DNA of 64,000 nucleotides from Fragilariopsis cylindrus CCMP1102 (GCA_900095095.1 FMBT01000098.1:1-64000); one strand, 5' to 3'. Positions 22,505 through 35,006 are shown, counted from the first letter of the stretch. The notes: generated from the letters alone by a model not told the origin. Made by a program: numbers and translations.

Positions 22505-23940
22505 CTACTTGAGCAAATGAGGAAGACGAAGTAAATCCCCCGATCGGATCAATGTCACACCAGTACAGGTTTACACCACCATGTCTTACTACAAACGAAG
22601 CGTCCAGTCTCTTTGGATGGAATGACAAGGGCACATCTTTCACAGCTAAGACAATTTTCGACCTGATGGAATGGACCAAACTTGTATTCACCGTCCCCAC
22701 CGTTTGGATTTTGTCTCTTTTCTGGTATGTCCAACATCCCTGTAGCAATATCCTTGATAACAAACGGATCTAAAGATAGTCGTTGGAAGGTTGGACTTCC
22801 TCCGACATCTTTATTAGCTGCCCTAGTTCTTTCGATCAGGGATCGACTGCATCCGTTTCTCGAAACGTCGCCTTAAATGATGGTATCTATTCTTGATACC
22901 ATTGTCTGATCTACCTGTAAGAACTTTTGCCATGACTGACCACTTGGAACCTTTCAGGTCGTATATACGAAATATGAAAGCATCTTCACTAGCTGTCCAT
23001 CCCGATTTTTTCAGTTTGCTAGAGAGATGATTCAAATATCGTTCACGGCATTGTTTTCCGGTCCTTCCTTGGACTTTTTGAGCAATCTTGGGCCAGCATA
23101 ACTCGTAGTTATTTGCAGCAATCTTATCTAGAAGTAACTTATCTTCATCTGGCATCCATAATTTTGGATTTCGAGAAGAAAGACTATTACTGCCAATACT
23201 GCCACCAGTGTTTGTGCTGCTAGTGCTCATAGTACTGATTTGACTAGTAGGACTACCACATCCCACAACTCTTCCTTTAGGACTGCGTCGAGTGATAGGC
23301 GAATGATAACTCCGATCTGGAGAAAAATCAACGCGTGCTTTCTTCTTTAGATGGTCACGGGGGGACTTAGCCGCTATTGATAAAGCCTCTACGGAATGAA
23401 AGTCCGATGCTGTCATTATTGGAGTAAGAGGAGGCTGTTGTTCCTTTTTTTAGAACCAATTTATATCAGTACTGGTGAGATATCAACACTTCAAATAAGA
23501 TTTTGCGACAATGTCGAATACGCTCTTCAAATCCTTCAACTTACATTAAAAATAGGATCGATTGAAAAAACACCCACTTCACTGCCATCCACGCTATTGG
23601 TCATGAATAAAGGAACGCATTTCTCGTCGAAAGCGTCTAAGCTCGCCTTTTCCAAGGAATAGTGATTTTCGAATTGCTGAGCATATTCTTGAAATGGATC
23701 ATCACCTATACATACCCATTCTTCTTCGTCGTCCATAAATAACACAAGATATATTTGCATCGTCAATTCGTAAGTCTGTACGGTTCCAAATTCCCATTTT
23801 CCGTTACTTCGAAGTGCCGGAATGTGATACCCGACAAGACAACGACCACAACATCTACCGTAAGAGTCTTTCCCAGCATTGGGATACACTCGTACTAACT
23901 TATGAATGCTGGTGATCGTTCCGCAGCTTGAACAATTCAT
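22505..23940 (-). CDS. R2R3 MYB-type transcription factor with Cys-rich N- and C-terminal modules
   Basis: Exon 1 (23940-23545) encodes an N-terminal Cys-pair module (MNCSSCGT ... CCGRC) and an acidic region. The intron 23544-23435 (GTAAGT...CAACAG, 110 bp) joins it in frame to the MYB part. Two MYB repeats follow: R2 with LWMPDEDKLLLDK ... GRTGKQCRERYLNHL, and R3 with GWTASEDAF ... GRSDNGIKNRYHHLRRR. A C-terminal module then has ENCLSCERCALVIPSKETGR and VCSKTWWCK. Reaching this module needs a frame change in the CCC of about 22846, and the last 20 codons, to a TAG at 22505, need another near AAACC (about 22572). Nuclear DNA binding is expected from the MYB repeats. The Cys modules look like zinc ribbons or fingers by spacing only. 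The gene is divergent from NAA35. Confidence 0.82.
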
Positions 23941-24558
23941 CGCTGTAGATGCTGATGCCGATGTACGTGGTATCGAAGATATATTATTGCTTTAATCGTT
24001 CCTTTTGGAAAAATATGATAAATTGATCGAGAAGAAAAGTAAATTGAATAACGCTATGCCATAATAAACGAATAAGTTGGCGATTGAAAACCACTTCTTT
24101 TTGTCTTCCGTTTTTGTTTTCGTTTCAATCTACTAACGTGCAAACACTATATCATCAACGGTGAACCTATTGTCGTTTGAATTCAGGTTTTTGTGAGAAA
24201 AAAATTGGCTAAATTGGGGGAAAGACAGGCTTAATTGTACATGTAGGGGGGATCCAATATATAATATCCCCCATATGTTCTGAATTTTCTTGTGAGACGT
24301 GATCGAAGAGCTTATTGAACGTGGGGCGCGCCTTCGTTCTTTTTTTATTCCCGGATTTTTAAACACAGCATCACAGCATAGTTTGCTTTTGTCGGAACAC
24401 TATTCACTAACTCTATCGTCGTCGTATCGTAACGTTACATTTTTACACTAGCTGTGGACGGAAGCAACGCTGAACCGAAGACGACAACAATACTACAACT
24501 AGAGAGGAGATAAAACGACTTGCATTGTATAAATCATCATAATCTTCTCTTTTAAAAT
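23941..24558. promoter_or_regulatory. Divergent promoter region, MYB/NAA35
   Basis: The 618-bp gap lies between divergent starts. It contains GGCGCGCCTT at 24325-24334, 225 bp before the NAA35 ATG; the same ten bases occur upstream of the Ataxin-10 gene. No gene is supported here. Confidence 0.4.
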
Positions 24559-27005
24559 ATGGACGATAACGAGAATGATCCTCAAGAAGAGATGACCGAC
24601 ATAACTCTCATATTGGAAGCAGCAGCTTCCAATTTGGATTTCAAATCGCCTATGCTTCACACAAAATCCTTCAATCTGCAAGACTCTATGGCAGCTTTGG
24701 AAATCATGGACAAGAAGATGGATTGTTGTGAGGTTCCCTGTAGGAAAGATGAACCAGCTGATAGTACTAATAACAGTAATAATAATAATAGTGATGAAAA
24801 TACAGAATCAGTAGAAGAACCCAAAAAGGAAAACGCAGAGGCTACTAGCAGAATGATCTTTCCAAGACCTGCACCAACTGGATTAGATGATGAAGTGGAT
24901 CCATTGCCGTGGGACGAATTGACGTTGGAAGATGCGGTGTTTATAGCCACAGAAAATCTCGTACTGCTTGAGTCTTTCCTTACCGATGGAATATCTGTCG
25001 TAGAAAGTACCTTCAATTGTCTATATGCACACAAAAGTGTTGTAGAAGATATGAAGAATCGTCTAGAACCGTCCTCGTTGACGGAACAAATGCAAGCCAT
25101 TATGTCAACTACTACGAAAAAGGGTACGGTTCCACAACACGTTGTATATTCTTCAACATTAATGATGATTGAACTTACAGACCTTTTACGGAAGTTATAT
25201 TGAATGCAGATATTTATGAGGAAGAGGATTTTACGATAAGCACTTATAACATTGATAAATTTGACGATCGAGATGATGTTTCAGTAACGAAAATAGGTCG
25301 CAACGTCCTGGAAATATTGAAAGAAGAATCGGTCCTCAACAACCACACAACAATACACATGATTCGGCCGTTCTAAAGGCTATAAATTCAATATTAGAAT
25401 TTCAACTGGATTTTATTACTGTGATCACGTCGATGGCTCGACTTTCCGGAAAATCTATACAAGAAGAACTGACGAAATCTCAAGTCATTGCTAGAGCAGC
25501 AGTCGCAAAAGTTACTCAGATATCGATATTAATGAAAAAACTGAAAACAGTTCAGTCGGAGTCAACAAAGGTTGTGATTAAACGTACCTTTGATTCTTAC
25601 GTAAATCGACCCTTGGTTGGAAATGCTCCTTTACGGAAAATTGTTTTCCGAGAGACAGAAGAATCACTTTCTACGTTGAAAAAATAATTGGAGATGTTGA
25701 TTCGGTTGTTTGCAATATCCTTCTCAAGGGCAATACGTTAGGAAGAATACGATACATGATGAGGAAGGCCTCCACTTCTTCCGCAAATATTCTAACAAGA
25801 TCGCTTTTGGTACTTAATCTATACTTTGATGATAAGATGTTCGGTCAGTTCCCTGTCCCTGAATTGATCGTCAATCATATGAAACAACTAATGGGAGTTT
25901 CAGATAGTGTTTTTAGTAGCATAGCGGCAAAAGCTTTCTTGAATCGACTCTGTAAGCCTGTATACGACAGCTTGAAAGTACTTGTCCTCAACAAGAACCG
26001 ACAAAGAAGCTACATTGACGTTATGCTTGGTGATTGGTCTGTTCTTCGGGAGGAGGCTTACATTGTGGACATGACATATCATCAAGAAATTCAAAGTAAC
26101 AATGCATCATCAGAGCTACAGCCACATTTTAGTCTGTACATTCTTTGCATTACGATCGAATTGATGGATAATTTTGTGCATTTGGGCGTCGAACTTAAGT
26201 TACTTTGCAGTGAAGAAGAATTAGGTATTGCGTATTGGTACCGTGATTTTCTTACATCATCCTTACTGAGTCAAGTTAATACGATGAGACAAGAAAAATT
26301 ACTTACCAGGAAGTTGAAGCAGACAGAACAATTACTTGAAGTAAAAAAGAAGCAGCAGCATCAATCAACCACCAAATCCAACAAAGGGGGTGGTAAGAAG
26401 AAAGGAAAGAACAAGAAAAATGGTAATACTTCTTCGAACAACAACAATGGTAATAATAATAGTAATGGTGGCTCAATTATTGATCTACCATATACCCCAG
26501 AGGATATTGAAGACGATTTCGATTATATGCTGCTAAATGTGAAACGAAATTTGTGTCGTGGACTTGTTCGTTTTTTTGCTGCTTTACGACAGGCAGGACT
26601 TATCAAAGAAACGTTCTACGAATTCACAACGAATCGCCGGATATTTGAAATGAGATTCGAGATTTTTGCAGCCATTCAACAACCTCCATCTCTTTCCTAC
26701 GATGATTACATGAAAGGTTCTGATTTTTCTGAAGTATCACAGAAAGATTTGTTAGCATCGACAGCGGATACTTTTCGTCTTACCAAAGGAATGATTGATC
26801 GACTATTAGTGCAAATCCTGGTATCGATTCAAACTATTTGCCCGCACAGGAAGAAGAACTTCGTCAACTTGCAAAGGTTTGTGTTGGTAACTCTATATAC
26901 CTCCAAAAATTGATACGTATCATCGAAGGAAAGGGAGAATCAAAAGCTCGTGTTACGATTGACACAAAGACAAGCAACCAATTCTGCACAATTAAGATAG
27001 ACTAG
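24559..27005 (+). CDS. NAA35: NatC N-terminal acetyltransferase auxiliary subunit NAA35/Mak10, frame-broken
   Basis: NAA35 anchors the NatC complex (with NAA30 and NAA38), which acetylates N-terminal Met followed by a hydrophobic residue. Family features are clear: an N-terminal LHTKSFNLQDSMAALEIMDKKMD, then PLPWDELTLEDAVFIATE, VVESTFNCLYAHKSVVEDM, and later the conserved mid and C-terminal blocks. A Lys/Asn-rich insert lies near 26340-26480. The reading frame changes four times: about 25185 (T4), 25350, 25681 (A6) and 26815. Each side continues in good family sequence, and the corrected end is the TAG at 27003-27005. Since NAA35 is broadly conserved and no large piece is missing, I read these as sequence errors rather than a dead gene. 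Confidence 0.85.
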
Positions 27006-27264
27006 ATAATGAATTTAATTTATTTATCCTTATGAAGTTAATAGCTTTTTCTTTTTAAATCTTTCTACTACTACCACTATTATTTTAATAGCGCTTCGGG
27101 GTTACAGTGAGTGAGTGTAGGACCTACTTCAATTTTTGTTCATCTTATATATCCTTCAATTAATTTCGATATAGATAATCAAAGATGATAGTACATACAT
27201 TGTACAGTATATAATATCAAGTCAGCAAAAATACTTGTACAGCTAAAATGTAACTATTCTTTAT

Positions 27265-28063
27265 TTATAGTGTCGTGATAGCGCATTTTCCTTTGGCTAC
27301 CTTCGTTTGGCAAGCTTTGACTTGTTTTCCATTCAGCTTCACCATGCAAGTTCCTATCGAAAACAAGGAGAGAAAACAAAGGTAAGACAAGATAAAACGC
27401 AGATCAATATCCACGAGGAGGTAAAGCAAACAAATGTAAGAGAATTATAAACTTTTTACTGAGGTTTTTTTTCTTCTTTTTCTCTGATTCATAAGGGGGG
27501 AAAAGCAAGCATTGACGCTAATATTGAATCCATCGAATCAATCATCGTAGGACCAAATCACTCTTCACATCCATATACCGTTTAGCTAGCGAAGACAGGT
27601 TTTTCAATTTATACTTTATTATAATAGTAATAATAATAATATCTTACGCACCACAATCTCCCTGATTACAATTCACAGGAATTTTAACTCGTACTCTGCC
27701 TGCTACTACTGTTAATTTCTGTCCAACTACCGCCTTTGGAACTTTTTTCCCATTCACTGTCACATTTTCATTATAGTCAGGACCACCAGAAAGTCCTTCA
27801 TTTTTTACTTCTCCTAAACTATCATCATTTCCGAATGCACCCTTAAATGCATCTCCAAATCCATTTAAACTTGTTGTTGTTGTCGTCGTCGTTGTCGTTG
27901 TATAGGAAGAAACTCGTCGTTGTTGTTGTTGTGATGTACCGCTGCTGCTGGGAGAAAATCCTTGCGTTGTTGCGGCCATGCATACCAACAATGAAGTAGT
28001 AGAGAAGAGTAAACCGCGAGTCATCATTTTATATATTGGTTTGTTTGTTTGTTTTGGTAGCAA
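27265..28063 (-). CDS. Plastid-type 2Fe-2S ferredoxin domain protein, two exons
   Basis: Exon 1 (28063-27652) and exon 2 (27353-27265) join across a 298-bp intron (GTGCGT donor, phase 1), creating the cluster motif CNQGDCGTC with a fourth Cys in VKACQ: C-x4-C-x2-C...C as in plant-type ferredoxins. The protein is 166 residues from the first Met. The second Met pair (28027, MMTRGLLFSTTSLLVCMAATTQGFSP) fits a signal peptide plus an AxF-like diatom plastid motif and may be the true start. A Thr/Gln-rich spacer precedes the domain. Likely a plastid electron carrier or a small 2Fe-2S protein; its partner is unknown. It is convergent with NAA35. Confidence 0.85.
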
Positions 28064-28852
28064 TCAATAATAATCCTCTAATACAGAAATAATAAGTTTA
28101 ATGACAACAGTGATTGCCATTATTATTAACGCTAGGTTGTTAGCCATATCATACATCATTAAAAAGAAAGAATAATCAAATGACGAGATGACGCACTATG
28201 AACACATCATGCTTTCACTTGTTGTGTACGATTGAATGCATCCGTTTCCAGTCACGGATAAGAATCGAATCACGGATAGTTTGTTGAAAGGTGAGAAAAA
28301 TTAGTTCGTGCGATTAACGACAAAAATCACACACGCACCACATGTAAGTTTTTTTGTGGTGGTTACTACATTACAGCGCCGTACAATTTCTACTGCTTTA
28401 CTTGGCTGATATTATGGCTGATGTGACATGACACTTTATCAACAATTGTAGCATGTTATTCCTAGAAGCCAATTACACTTCGAACAGTTTTGCTGATACT
28501 GTAGACAGCCGCCATCGTACCATTGTAGCGTATTAGATCATCGAGCTTTATTATCCCACTTCTCTTCATTAATAGGATCCTTTCAAAGGCGGATAGAATA
28601 CACCGAAAAAAGTACCGTTTTACTTTCCATTTGAATAAACAGAACAAACACTCAACAAGTGGCTCAACAAGATCCACTAAAGCAAAAAAGGTCATCACAC
28701 ATATTTTACGTATCGGTATCGTCCGCTTTTAGAGAAAAAAAAAGCCTGGAAGTGTTGATAGAGCCTAGATCTTTAGAAACAAAAAACAGAAGACGAGAGA
28801 AAACGTTTAAATTAAAATAAATAAACATACATACAAAACAAATACATAAATA
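28064..28852. promoter_or_regulatory. Divergent intergenic region, ferredoxin/ZIP
   Basis: 789 bp between divergent starts. A minus-strand 78-codon open frame at 28462-28698 exists but lacks any recognisable feature, so I do not call it. Confidence 0.4.
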
Positions 28853-30174
28853 ATGATGTCAAAGAATACAAAATCAATTCATGCTTCTGCCAATATGGCA
28901 AGAGCAATGGCAGCAACAAATAAGAAAGATGACGAGGATGATAATGACAAACAACAACAAAAAAGGATGAGAAAAAAAGAAAAAATTAAAACAGCACCAT
29001 GGGTATATTTTGCCTTGGTGATATTCGCAGTGATTACCTATGTCGCGAAGCCGGATCCGTTACAGCCACCTCGTGGTGAAGCACCCTCGATACAACATGT
29101 TTTTTATTATGGTTGGTTGACTGCTATTAGTACTGGATTAGGTGCGATACCACTGGTATTTGCACCTAATTTAGCATCCTATTGGGTGGGAATATCGAAC
29201 GGTACGTTTTTACGTTTTAATTTTTACCAACGTTTTACCGGTGCTTATCGTTACATTACATTACATTACATTACATTGATGATGTGTTTTTAATATGTTG
29301 AATATTGGATCTTGAATATTGTGTGTGTGTGTGTGTGTGTGTTGCACAGTATAGTACAGTACAGTACAGTACATTCGAAAGAAAAAAAAGAAGGAAAAAA
29401 GAATAAAGATGTAATGCATTTTCTCACTATTTCACCATCAAACGTTTTATTATCTCATATTTTACTGTTATTGTTATTCTTATTGTTATTGTTCATTATA
29501 TTATGACAGCCGTGGCAGCTGGTATGATGATTGCGGCTAGTTATTCTTTATTGAACGAGGGAACGAATTTCGACGATCCACACGATACCACTTCTATATC
29601 AGCTACTGTACGAACAGCCATTGGTGGATTGGTTGGACTTATCTTTATTAATTTAACAGAACGATTATTAGCCGACTATGAAGATTTGACTGTTGGTGGT
29701 CTTGCTGGAGCCGATGCGAAACGTGCCTTGTTAATTTTCTTCGTTATGACGTTACATTCGTTTTCGGAGGGTGTCGGTATTGGTGTGAGTTTTGGTGGCG
29801 CACATGGTAGTGAATTAGGTGTGTTTATATCAGCGAGTCTTGCCGTTCACAACATACCGGAGGGACTGGCCATGGCTGTTACCTTAATGCCAAGAGGAAC
29901 TACTTTAGCCACAGCGGTCGTATTTGCAATATTGACGAGTCTTCCCCAACCACTGATGGCAGTACCAGCCTATGAGTTCGTATATCATTTTATTCCCATC
30001 CTTCCTGCTGGTTTAGGATTTGCCGGTGGTGCTATGGCATGGGTGGCATTGTTTGAATTATTAAAGGAAGCAGTAGAAGATTCGGGTCTGGTCACCACTG
30101 CTTTTGTTTCAACTGCATCTCTGATAGGTATGCGCTTCCTTAATGATTTTATAGACCAGGGAGCTAGGTCATAA
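28853..30174 (+). CDS. ZIP-family metal (zinc/iron) transporter, two exons
   Basis: Exon 1 (28853-29201) encodes a basic head and the first helices. Exon 2 (29510-30174) follows a 308-bp intron (GGTACG...GACAG) and carries the diagnostic metal-site helices HSFSEGVGIGV and HNIPEGLAMAV (ZIP TM4 and TM5, HxxEG type). The spliced protein is about 337 residues with eight predicted helices. The His-rich loop between TM3 and TM4 typical of many ZIPs is replaced by a short acidic loop, making it closer to the ZupT/SLC39A11-like branch. It probably imports divalent metal into the cytosol; the membrane is unknown. The intron carries three simple repeats. Confidence 0.93.
29252..29374. repeat. Cluster of microsatellites in ZIP intron
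   Basis: A (TTACA)n tract (about 29252-29278), a (GT)n tract (about 29320-29342) and an (AGTAC)n tract (about 29350-29373) lie within 125 bp inside the intron. Confidence 0.85.
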
Positions 30175-30504
30175 TGTTGGTTATGTTCCTACTACCATAT
30201 TAGACTAAATATAATAATGTGCCAAGTCAAAACTATTCATTAGTAGTAATCTATAATATTTAATACTAGTATTTATATTTCAATACGGTAGATAAACAAT
30301 AGAGTGAGAGCTACAGATTTTTATTTAAAGAAATCATTCAAAGTGATATGTATCTCGTTTAATGTACATTGTATGCGATGTGTGCAAATCAATCTCTATC
30401 GATTGAGGAATGTACAATATAATATAATGCACAAATATATTAGGACTATATATATAATATATACAGTATATATATTATATATAAATATATTATATGAAAT
30501 AGTT
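30175..30504. other. Convergent 3' flanks with AT palindrome
   Basis: 330 bp between the ZIP and FIS1 stops. An imperfect AT palindrome (30448-30484) centred on CAG lies 20 bp from the FIS1 stop. Otherwise AT-rich with no gene. Confidence 0.5.
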
Positions 30505-31253
30505 CTATCTCTTCGTTAACAATAAACTTGCTATACCAGCTGCAACACCCACAGCTGCAGCTATAGTAACACCCCCAATAGCTGCTTCTTTCATTTTTCT
30601 TTTATCTTGCTGCTCACTTGATTCAATACTGGATAAATGAAGTTCTCGAGCAAGACGACTCTCTGGATGAGATCTCAAGATATTTTCAGCTCGAAGCTTT
30701 TTTTATAATGATTTCCAACAAATAAATACATACATACATCATTATACACAGTAGTTCAATGTGAAAAAGAAGAATTCGTTAGTTTATTTTAAAAGAATGA
30801 CATGGTCACAATTCTCATTCGCGATGACAATGACAATACACGGAAAAGAAGAAAGAAAAAAGACAACTGCAACTACAACGCAGCATTCATTCGGTCGCAT
30901 GGTACAATATCGATATATATACATATTATATATATATATATAGTACAACGTACCCTTGCTTTGTCGTATTCACCCAAAAGATATAGTGCACATGCCGAAC
31001 CATACATACAATCAATTTGATGTTCGTATCCCTCCTTCACTAAACCGTCTAAAATCTGAACAGAGTAACGTAGCTCGGACCGTTCCGCAGATTTCGATAA
31101 ACAGAATGCATATTGGAAAGTATTATCCTGTGATGGTGTCTTCGCACAAGCGATAGCGAGGTCTTCTAAAATTTGACGATTTGGTTTTGCTAGCAGTAAC
31201 TTGTGGTCTAGTTCCGCCTTCGCTTGTTTTTGTCTATTCTTGGTGGTGCCCAT
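30505..31253 (-). CDS. FIS1: Mitochondrial/peroxisomal fission protein FIS1, two exons
   Basis: FIS1 is a tail-anchored TPR-like adaptor for organelle fission machinery. Exon 1 (31253-30954) has the family blocks NTFQYAFCLSKS and LLGEYDKAR. The intron 30953-30697 (GTACGT...AAAAAG, 257 bp, with a TA tract) joins it in phase 0 to exon 2 (30696-30505), which reads LRAENILRSHPESRLAREL and ends in a Gly/Ala-rich transmembrane tail followed by Leu-Thr-Lys-Arg. The spliced length of 163 residues matches the family (about 150). The basic residues after the anchor favour mitochondrial or peroxisomal outer membrane placement. Confidence 0.93.
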
Positions 31254-31770
31254 TATATATATTATAGCGTAAAATATATTTTCTTTTGATATATTGATTC
31301 GATAAATAATGTATGCTATGCTATGTGTTCTCTTTGCTTGTTGTATTTTCTCTATTTGATGTTTCAGGTATATTGTATTCGATATTGATTAGACTTCCTT
31401 GTTTGTTATTCAAAGTTACTTGACTTGTGATTATTGTTTGTTGTGTTCCGTTTTTTTGTGTTCCGTGTGTCCGTGTGTTAGTGATTATTTCTTTTAGCAT
31501 CACGATCGCTCATAATTCTAGCATTATATTATTCTTCGATTTTCCTTACTGTAACGTAAGCTGTGCCCACGACTAAATAATGAAAGTCAGTCGTGCATAT
31601 TTGTAACAAATTCTACCAGGATTTATTGACCTGAGAAAACGTGGTACGTGCGTCGATCTTTCGTCGTCGAGTTTATTTGTGTTGAAATAAATAGAGAAGA
31701 ATCAAGAAGCAAAAGGGATGAGATATTTGTCATCACATCCTTACTATTTTTTTGTTTCAGCAATGACATC
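31254..31770. promoter_or_regulatory. Divergent intergenic region; possible 5' UTR intron end
   Basis: The gap separates FIS1 from the next plus-strand gene. TTTTTTTGTTTCAG just before 31762 looks like a 3' splice site 9 bases ahead of the ATG at 31771, suggesting an intron in the 5' untranslated region. Confidence 0.4.
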
Positions 31771-32756
31771 ATGTCGTCTATATCAGATAAGAGTCATCCA
31801 GAAGACGGCGATAAACGGCGTAGCATAGAGACAAATCAGAACGAATGCCATCGAAAACTGAAACGTAGTCGAACAGAAAAGGACAATTCTTTGAACGAGG
31901 AAGATGACGATACTACTACGAAAACTCGTGATGATGAAAACAATGCGCAGTCAAAACTTTGTGCTAATAATAATAATAATAATAATAATAATAAGTTCAT
32001 GAATGTACATCTTCATGTATTGATGTCCCTATATCAGAAAGATTCGACGATATCAATATTGAGACATGATATGATGATGATGATGATTGTCCAGCAGTGG
32101 AAGAAAAATACTGGGAATTGATTCAATACTTTTTAAAGCAACGATGTGCCATCAAAACCACAACCGAACGTGTACAAGGCATGAGTGAAATATGTGATCA
32201 GGCAGTAGAATTTGAAACAAATGTTTCGGCATTACCTATCTGTGAGAATGACTTCCTTGACCAGCAAGTTTCACCTCAAATGAACCGTAGTACTGCTAAT
32301 CGAAAAAGTTCGATGAAAGGATCACGATCTAATAACGTCTCATTTCGATCTTCTTCTTCTACTCACAATATGCTGATAACCCAACCTTCTCCATTCTTGA
32401 ATCGTTCATCTCATGCTCGATCTTGGACTAATGGTACCACTAGCAAATCTAGTGTTCCATCAAAGAATTCTGGTTATATACAAGAAAGTGATAACATAGA
32501 AATGGCAGGAGGCAATGCATTTGGTATCGTTTCTGGTTTGTTGAAATACAAAAGACAGTTAGCATCGAAGCAATTGAATCAGCGATACTCCACCCTACAC
32601 GCATTAGTAAAAGAAAGTCAAAATCAAATCGTAAATCTAAACTCTCGAATTAGTAACGCCATTAAGGAAACGAATGAAGATACCAAAGTAGAAATTGAGA
32701 CAAAAATTGGATTATGGAAGCTCCTGCTCCGAGATCTGACCGAAATATTGAGTTAG
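31771..32756 (+). CDS. Unknown coiled-coil protein, probably nuclear, frame-broken
   Basis: The likely start is ATG 31771, after a splice-acceptor-like tract; an in-frame extension to 31648 also exists. The first part is charged with Lys/Arg clusters (KLKRSR) and an Asn run. Around 32070-32095, in a GAT/ATG repeat, the frame changes. The second part (to 32756) reads VEEKYWELIQYF, a Ser-rich middle, then a C-terminal helical region (NQRYSTLHALVKE ... VNLNSRISNAIKET) with heptad spacing. I recognise no family. The basic clusters suggest nuclear location, by inference only. Confidence 0.6.
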
Positions 32757-32925
32757 TACATTTAGTTACATTTCTAATTATTTTAAATAATGCAGTCATT
32801 TATAACAGCAATCTGAAGTAAATGCACCATACACACAAAAACTGTAATACTATGCGGCATATAGTAGTCAAGGAGTACCAAGTTTCGTGCGTGTATATAA
32901 TAGTAGTACAGCATAATATTATTGG

Positions 32926-34576
32926 TCATTCGGATCCTTCTTGAAGTTTATATATTGGAAAAGCCTTCGTTTTGTATATGTCATTCAAAGATAGATCAAG
33001 CAAATCAGACTTGACACTGCCTAAGTTTTCAACGTAAGCGTCTCCAAGGTGAAAATTAACATCAGGCATTTGTGATTGGTTGAAAGAGTTTTGGCTTTTC
33101 GATTTAGTAGATGAAGAGTCTCGGCTTTTGAATTTAGTAGACTTCGATAGATTACTACGGAAACTCTTACTACTTCCGCTGCTACTTCCGCTGCTACTGC
33201 GCGGAGCATCATCTACGACGAGGTCTGCTGCTGTTATTGTTGATTGTTCTTCCTCTTCTTGTTCATCAATGACTATAGACTCTCCCAAGAATGCTAATTC
33301 AAATCTTTCTTTCGCAAGCCTCAATTTGACGCCAGTATGATAAAACTTTTCTTTTTCTTCGAATTTACTATCAATAAGTTTAAAGGCAAGATAAGAAATA
33401 GGTGACAATGTAGCCCACATCTTCTTCCCAGTAGCAGATGGCATCATTGTTACAGGATCTCTATCATTGGCAATTCGAAGATGTCGCAAGAGGCCGCGTT
33501 CTTCCAATCGACTAAAGGCTGATTGGAAAGAACGATCACCAACTCGTGGGGATGCTACACTAATACAATTAACAGGCGTAGGGATACTAACAGCTGCTTT
33601 GGATGTGCCGCCATCGACCAAGCCAGTCAGCAGCAGCGGCAGCATACAGTGAAAATAGAGTTGCCAACGCTCCTCCGAGACTGTGGCCCGTACAATACAG
33701 TTTGTAATTCTGTAGGCGGTCGTATTGCAAAAATAGTGCCTGAACATGCCCCATAATTTCTTGATATTTGTTCATACCGTTTTTACGAGGTCTCAGCAGG
33801 TAGTCATAAAAGCCATGATGAATTCCAATCTTTTCGTGTTGAATGGCGTCGATGTCTTTTACTGGATTTGGTTGTGGATTGAGAGATATCATTGCATCCT
33901 TCTGAAAATCTGTTGATGTGACACTGCCTCGAAAAACCACCGTTATTCTCTTTCGGTGTTGATCAATACCAACAGCATAAACCATATCAGAATCTGAGTT
34001 TTCGTCACCAAAATACGTCAACATCGGTGCTACTTCTTCAATTTTGACACTACCATTATCTGAAATTGTGCTTTTGGTACTAACGAAGGGATTGAATCGC
34101 ATAATAGGACTACCACTAACGGAACCAACTACTAGAGGAGAAGGTGGAATCGATGAAGTCAACGAAAAATGTTTCTTGAACCTTGTGTGGATCATATTAA
34201 GGGAATTCATGGTATTGATATGGTCGACCTCCCCTAAACATTCCTTCATAACATCGTAGTTGTTCTCTAAAACTTGCAAACATGTTTGTAGACTCAGTGG
34301 CATATCTAATATCTTTTCGTGTGTCTTGAGTTTGTCTTTTTTCTTCGGATCTTTAGCGAGACTACGTAGGTCGGTGATACTATAAATCAACAAGCTTGCC
34401 TGTAACATTTCATCGGCCTCTTCGTATAGATTGGGATATTGATAAGAATCTACACCATGCTTCTCTTCGAAAGTGAAAGGAGGCGGTGGCTGCGAAGAGG
34501 AAGATTCTTCGTCATCGCCTTCGCCTTTATCTTTGTTGTTCTTCCCAAGGATGTTGTTCCCAATAAATTGGAACAT
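32926..34576 (-). CDS. Class 3 (alpha/beta-hydrolase) lipase
   Basis: A triacylglycerol-lipase-like serine hydrolase. The nucleophile elbow is GHSLGGALATLFS (about residue 306). DRDPVTMMP supplies the probable catalytic Asp and FYHTGVKL the His. Upstream, VVFRGSVTSTDF is the typical oxyanion strand of the Lipase_3 family. After the domain comes a Ser/Lys-rich low-complexity tail. The frame breaks once, in the GCT-rich stretch just after the nucleophile (about 33625-33650); both sides are clear lipase sequence. Intronless. No signal peptide is visible, so it may be cytosolic or lipid-droplet associated. Confidence 0.88.
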
Positions 34577-34892
34577 TGACGATAAGATAAGATGAAGTTG
34601 TTATATTTGAATATTGTAGCGACAGCTTTGCTCTTGCTTATAATTCTTGTTACGCCGTGCAAGAACAATCTCTGATATGCTCTGTCAAAGCGTTCAACGT
34701 CCTATTTCCTATTTTACTATTATCTTTATAACGAAGGGAGGTTTTTCCGCGCTGCTTCACCATTCAGTCGTGCATATTTCAGAAGGGAATTCACGACTCA
34801 TCATTGGTCGGTATTTTATTTGCATGTTTTTTTTATCATTTATTTTTTGTTCTTCGTTTTAATGTTGTTAGGATCAGATCATTGATTGCTCC
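34577..34892. other. Intergenic, upstream of lipase
   Basis: 316 bp with no supported gene; the lipase promoter is expected here. Confidence 0.5.
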
Positions 34893-34995
34893 GGGAGGAC
34901 CCGGCATAAATGAATTTTAACGATTAAAAGTTTTATTATTGCCGCGCGATCAAAAAGGGGCATCTCGCCGAAAGGGGGACAGAGGCTGTTCAAAT
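34893..34995 (+). repeat. Left inverted end of the putative transposon
   Basis: It begins GGGAGGACCCGG and continues through the CGCGCGA and CGCCGAAA blocks. It matches the reverse complement of about 39420-39513, imperfectly. Confidence 0.6.
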
Positions 34996-35006
34996 AATTA
35001 CCCGAA

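Noticed and set aside
28462-28698. Minus-strand 78-codon open frame upstream of the ferredoxin gene
   Set aside because: No recognisable motif, no splice context, and it lies in a divergent promoter region.
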